From NCBI RefSeq assembly GCF_003003285.1, contig NZ_PVTP01000018.1, forward strand, positions 1 through 36,276: 36,276 nucleotides of DNA. The letters run 5' to 3'. The DNA comes from Yoonia maritima. Its GTDB lineage: Bacteria; Pseudomonadota; Alphaproteobacteria; Rhodobacterales; Rhodobacteraceae. The translations under genes and the position numbers were made by a program. This document shows, one piece after another, positions 32,871 to 36,276 of the stretch. Every line of letters begins with the position of its first letter. The stretch's first letter is position 1. Under the pieces are notes generated by a model, which worked only from the letters and a program-made list of their open reading frames with translations, did no database searches and was not told the origin of the DNA.

Positions 32871-33260
32871 TTAGTTCATAGCTTCGGTGAGTTTATTGCT
32901 GTCGACGACCTGTTCGAAGGCGGCAATCTTGCCGCTGGCGATCCGCCAGATATGAACAACACGGGCCTTCATCGGTTTCCCGGTTGCGTGATAGACGCCT
33001 GTGTAAGTTCCGATCGCGACGACAGTTTCATCGTCAGCGAGATAGCGTTCCGGTTCAAACCTATAGTCGGCCCACTCTCCGCCAAGGCGGGCGAATACAT
33101 TCTGAGCGATTTCGGCGAAACCGACAAACGTGCCCGCGTAGGGAGACCCTGCGGTTTCGGTCCAAATGGCATCGGCGGCCATATGACGCTCTAGGTTGCT
33201 CGCATTTTGTTCCGGTGTTGCGCTCTCATATGTGCTTTTGACGATCTCAAGGGGGGTCAT
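32871..33260 (-). CDS. SnoaL/NTF2-like small protein
   Basis: The 129-residue protein has the cone-shaped NTF2 fold pattern: an N-terminal helix (PLEIVKSTYESATPEQ), DAIWTETAG, GFAEIAQNVFARLGGEW and a C-terminal sheet VVAIGTYTGVYHATGKPMKARVVHIW. ATG 33260 with AGGAGG upstream is preferred over the longer frame to 33314. Such proteins are isomerases, cyclases or small-ligand binders; no catalytic residue can be named here. It is probably cytoplasmic and lies in the operon with the DsbA-like and dioxygenase genes. Confidence 0.8.
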   Translation of the reverse strand: MTPLEIVKSTYESATPEQNASNLERHMAADAIWTETAGSPYAGTFVGFAEIAQNVFARLGGEWADYRFEPERYLADDETVVAIGTYTGVYHATGKPMKARVVHIWRIASGKIAAFEQVVDSNKLTEAMN

Positions 33261-33371
33261 GATTGCCTCCTGGGCTTTGGCGGTTGGGGCGTTGGTGCAA
33301 TTTACAACTATCAAAGAAATGGCGAAGGGGGGCGACCGAACGTGATCGCCACCCGTTTTAGCGCCATTCCT

Positions 33372-34001
33372 TTAGGCGGTCAGTGCCCGGATCTGTGCCG
33401 GCGCGTCGTAGTAACGCGACACGTCGATGATTTGCGCGTCGCCTGTAGAGATGTCCAAAACTGTCGGAACACCCTGAGCGCCGTATTGCGCCGACAGTGT
33501 CACGGCTCTGGCTGAAACCGCATCTGCCTTTGCCTTCAATCTTGCGGTCCCCAGTTGTTCAGCCTCCGCCTCAGCGACGCCTTCGGCGACAAGAGCTTTG
33601 ACGAGCGCAGGACGATCCGCCGCTGATACGCCGTCGACATACCGCAATTTCTGTAGCCACGCGGCGAGCTTCAATTCGGCGGCGGCACCTTTGTCATGTA
33701 CAAGGGCCGCGGCCTGTGCGGTCAACTCAGAGTTCAGAACTTCGCTTTTAGAGCGCAGGATATTTTCGACATAGGCTTGACTAAAGGGCTGACCCGTGAG
33801 TTCTTCGATATGGGCATCCACGCGTTCCGCTTGCTTTCCGAACCCATCAGCCATGCGATGCGCGTTTGGACCTGAAAACAACTGCCTGTGCAGAAGCTCA
33901 ACCTTGGCATCGCTCGATACCAGAGCGTCCAGCACCGGGGCTGCCCCATAACACCAACCACAATAGGTGTCATAAATGACCACAAAGCTTTTGTTAGACA
34001 T
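33372..34001 (-). CDS. DsbA-family thioredoxin-fold protein
   Basis: The 209-residue protein starts MSNKSFVVIYDTYCGWCYGA, with an active-site CGWC (Cys14, Cys17). The inserted helical domain and the late GVPTVLDISTG, containing the cis-Pro, follow the DsbA/FrnE pattern. There is no signal peptide, so it works in the cytoplasm, perhaps as a disulfide isomerase or a GSH-linked reductase. ATG 34001 with AAAGGAA upstream is preferred over 34049. It lies 82 bp after the MBL gene on the same strand. Confidence 0.85.
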   Translation of the reverse strand: MSNKSFVVIYDTYCGWCYGAAPVLDALVSSDAKVELLHRQLFSGPNAHRMADGFGKQAERVDAHIEELTGQPFSQAYVENILRSKSEVLNSELTAQAAALVHDKGAAAELKLAAWLQKLRYVDGVSAADRPALVKALVAEGVAEAEAEQLGTARLKAKADAVSARAVTLSAQYGAQGVPTVLDISTGDAQIIDVSRYYDAPAQIRALTA

Positions 34002-34083
34002 GAGATGTTCCTTTCTGCCTATGAATTGATTTTGCGTCAGAGCGACCAAACAACGTTGGTCGCTCTGTTGTTAATGGCCGGGC

Positions 34084-34977
34084 TTAGCCCCAGCTCATTT
34101 CGCCCTTGGCAACTTTGGCCCCAATATCGAGCGCAAGACCCATATCGGCATTCGGGTACCGTGCCTGCATCGCCTGGATGAGCGCGTCTCCGTCAGTGGC
34201 TTTGGCAAGCTCCTCTTCGAATGTCAGAAGATAGTCGCGCGTATAGGTGATCGCGTCCACGCCGGACGGCGCATCCACTGTTGCGTGCCCCGCGATCGCC
34301 ACCTTGGGGTTCCGATCCAGCATTTTTTCCAGCTCTCTTACCCATGCGGCGCGGCTTTCTGGTGTTGGGGTGTCAGCCACCCACACATGAGTCCCCGAGA
34401 ATATCATGACACCGCCAATGATCGCCTCACGGGATGGAACCCAAAGATAACGTCGATTGTCGAGTTCGGTTGATGTGACGATATCTATCGTCTCGCCATC
34501 GACCGACAAGGACGAACCATCAAAGGGTTGAGGGAGAATGATGTCTTCCAAAGATTGCGGGCCATTCTCTCCGAGTTGCGGCCCCCAGGCCTCAAGCTTC
34601 TTGGCGATATTGCCGTCAATCGCTGCGCGGGTTGCGCTTGCTGCAATGACTTGCGCGTCGGGGAAACGTTCAACAACCGGTTTCAGACTGAAGTAGTAGT
34701 CTGGGTCGCTTTGGCTAATGTAGATTGTCGTCAGCGTCTTTCCGGTTGCAGAAATCGCGTCTGCGAGCGCACGGCCATCAGGATAGTTGAAGCCACCATC
34801 GATGAGCACTGCTTCGCTCGGCCCCGTTACCAGAACCGGGGCGCGAAAGAACCCATCGGGACCGCTGCGAAAGTCCTGTATGTCGAGGCTTGACGCCGCT
34901 AGGGCGTTGCTGGGCGAAAGAAACGTTGCTGCGGCACCTGAGGCGCCAATACTGGCAAGAAAGTCACGTCTGTTCAT
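34084..34977 (-). CDS. Tat-exported metallo-beta-lactamase-fold protein with altered metal motif
   Basis: The 297-residue protein begins NRRDFLASIGASGAA, a Tat signal, with cleavage near SNALA. The fold pattern is MBL-like (VLVTGPSEAVLIDGGFN, then a TLTTIYIS strand). The usual HxHxDH metal motif is replaced by SQSDPDYYF (88-96), which has no His, while GH at 230-231 remains. It may use fewer or other metals or none. It is the first gene of the module 2 operon and faces the LysR gene 124 bp away. Confidence 0.78.
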   Translation of the reverse strand: MNRRDFLASIGASGAAATFLSPSNALAASSLDIQDFRSGPDGFFRAPVLVTGPSEAVLIDGGFNYPDGRALADAISATGKTLTTIYISQSDPDYYFSLKPVVERFPDAQVIAASATRAAIDGNIAKKLEAWGPQLGENGPQSLEDIILPQPFDGSSLSVDGETIDIVTSTELDNRRYLWVPSREAIIGGVMIFSGTHVWVADTPTPESRAAWVRELEKMLDRNPKVAIAGHATVDAPSGVDAITYTRDYLLTFEEELAKATDGDALIQAMQARYPNADMGLALDIGAKVAKGEMSWG

Positions 34978-35101
34978 CGGAATCTCCTTCGAAATCTGAT
35001 CGGGTTTGCATTGATGCGATGCTGTGAATTTAGGCCATGGATTCCGTCACCAAAAGAGAGTTGAACTTGACATTGTGTAAGCAATAGGTTGACAATAAAT
35101 C

Positions 35102-36028
35102 ATGCAGAACCGCCGATACAATCTCAATCGTCTGGGCCACTTCGTTGCCGTAATTGAAGAGGGCACCATTACCGCTGCCGCAGAGCGGCTGGGACTGAGC
35201 AAAGCTGTCGTCAGCAAGCAGTTATTAACGTTGGAAGATGAATTGGGCGTAAGCCTGCTGGTCCGAAACAGCCGGCATCTGAGTGCAACAGATGTCGGGC
35301 AAGAATTCTACCATCGTGCCAAGGCCGCGCTTCATCAGGCAAACGAAGCCTTTGAAGCTGCTGTCGCTGGTTCGTCGGAGCCGCATGGAAAGTTACGCAT
35401 AACCGCGCCGATAGACTACGGCACCCTGCATCTATCTCAATTGGTTGCTCATTTTACGCAGCAGTATCCCAGCGTTGAGGTTGATCTGACACTTAGCGAC
35501 GAACAGTTTGATCCTGTCGAACAAAACTACGATATCGCTTTTCGGGTGGGATGGCTGGTCGATTCCAGTAACCGCGCCCGCAAGATCGGCAGTTTTCGTG
35601 AAGTTGTTGTTTGCGCCCCGGATCTTGTGCCCCCCGGCGGGGTTGGCGCGCCAAAGGATTTAGAGCCCTTGGCCTTCGTGGCCAACAAGGCCCTGACAGA
35701 CCAATCGACACTTACATTCGAACGCGGCAGGGCCTCTGTTTCGATTACAACGCACAAAAGAAGCGCCATGAATGTCGGACCGGCTATCCTTTCCTCCATC
35801 TGCGCCGGAGGCGGCTATTCGGTGCTTCCGGATTTCCTCGTGCAGGATGAACTCGCATCGGGAAAGCTTGTCCAACTCTTGCCGGACTGGTCCCTCAGGG
35901 CGGGCGGAATCTATACAGTCTTTCCGCCTGTGAAGTTCCGAAGCCTGGCGGTTCAGGCTTTCCTCGATGCCGCCATCAGCTATCACAGGGGTGCGGCTTG
36001 GACCTCTATTGGCAGTGACGAAGCATGA
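35102..36028 (+). CDS. LysR-family transcriptional regulator (module 2)
   Basis: The 308-residue protein has an HTH at about 7-65 (NLNRLGHFVAVIEEGTITAA, LGLSKAVVSKQLLTLEDELG) and a substrate-binding domain from about residue 92 (GKLRITAPIDYGTL). It is divergent from the MBL-DsbA-SnoaL-dioxygenase operon and likely regulates it. A TTGACA box lies at 35067-35072, but no good ribosome site precedes the ATG, so a short or leaderless message is possible. Confidence 0.88.
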   Translation: MQNRRYNLNRLGHFVAVIEEGTITAAAERLGLSKAVVSKQLLTLEDELGVSLLVRNSRHLSATDVGQEFYHRAKAALHQANEAFEAAVAGSSEPHGKLRITAPIDYGTLHLSQLVAHFTQQYPSVEVDLTLSDEQFDPVEQNYDIAFRVGWLVDSSNRARKIGSFREVVVCAPDLVPPGGVGAPKDLEPLAFVANKALTDQSTLTFERGRASVSITTHKRSAMNVGPAILSSICAGGGYSVLPDFLVQDELASGKLVQLLPDWSLRAGGIYTVFPPVKFRSLAVQAFLDAAISYHRGAAWTSIGSDEA

Positions 36029-36142
36029 TGGGGGCCCAGAGGAGCCCCACAAATTTTCACCTTGTTCGACTATGGGTACTTCGCTTCAACGGCGGCTTTC
36101 AGTTCCGCATTGAAAATACGATAGACCGACATCGCATCCTGA

Positions 36143-36276
36143 GAGATGAACCCGGTCGTAACCGAACTGTCCACTGGCATGTATTGCTGGGCACATGCAC
36201 GACGTAAACTTTATGAGCTGACCCATAACAATGTGGCACCCATCGCCGAGGAGGGCCTCAAGCAGATCGCTGCCCT
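36143..36276 (+). pseudogene. IS66-type transposase fragment, cut at the window edge
   Basis: After a TGA (36140-36142) the frame reads through YCWAHARRKLYEL and AEEGLKQIAAL to the edge. CWAHARRK followed by a helical ELxxxxxxPIAEE is a hallmark of IS66 TnpC transposases in their catalytic domain. The N-terminal two thirds are missing upstream, so at least the left part is a remnant. What lies beyond the window is not visible. Confidence 0.65.

Noticed and set aside
1..36276. CRISPR array or phage/defence island
   Set aside because: No regularly spaced repeats or cas, restriction or toxin-antitoxin genes were seen; the only phage-like sequence is the truncated integrase half.

Overview
The window looks like chromosomal DNA, or possibly a large replicon, of a marine alphaproteobacterium of the Roseobacter group (Rhodobacterales). 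The evidence is the mix of TRAP and ABC sugar importers, an FCD-type GntR regulator, LacI and LysR regulators, Tat-exported enzymes, and many insertion-sequence scars and pseudogenes. That mix recalls polar, IS-rich genera such as Octadecabacter, but the genus is an inference from style and was not tested.

Layout. (1) 1-1275 is a worn, gene-poor stretch with one intact-looking tRNA-Arg(UCU), two broken tRNA-like relics, overlapping hairpins and a long palindromic element. (2) 1276-3434 (minus) has a MATE exporter and a GntR/FCD regulator. (3) 3820-14131 (plus) is a compact alginate-oligosaccharide operon: ATPase, two AlgM-type permeases and an AlgQ-like binding protein with a calcium loop, then a cytoplasmic PL15 oligoalginate lyase, SDR reductase, KdgF cupin, KDG kinase, RraA-fold aldolase-like protein and a redoxin. 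(4) 14333-17210 is a DctPQM TRAP importer. (5) 17350-18913 is an RND-pump fragment and an unrecognised gene behind an 18-bp palindrome. (6) 19025-25441 is a second sugar island: LacI regulator, binding protein, two permeases, a GH32/GH68-like enzyme and an ATPase. (7) 25442-27700 is a scar zone: an integrase/IS110 chimera, a ferric-reductase-type pseudogene and the ghost of a cytochrome b561 tail. (8) 27733-36028 holds two similarly built modules, each a four-gene minus-strand operon facing a plus-strand LysR gene, separated by a TRAP permease fragment. (9) The right edge enters an IS66-type transposase fragment.

How it works together. In region 3, oligo-alginate is imported by the AlgS-M1-M2-Q-type ABC system and cut to unsaturated uronates by PL15. 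KdgF opens these to DEH, the SDR reduces DEH to KDG, and KdgK phosphorylates KDG to KDPG. No classical Eda aldolase is present; the RraA-like protein sits where Eda would be expected. A shared ACTAGTATAC(C) motif, resembling UxuR-type GntR sites, lies before both the ABC operon and the TRAP operon, so one GntR probably controls oligomer and monomer uptake. The LacI island carries its own tandem operator and probably imports and hydrolyses a fructose-containing or related oligosaccharide. The LysR modules look like redox or aromatic-compound stress functions; their substrates are not evident.
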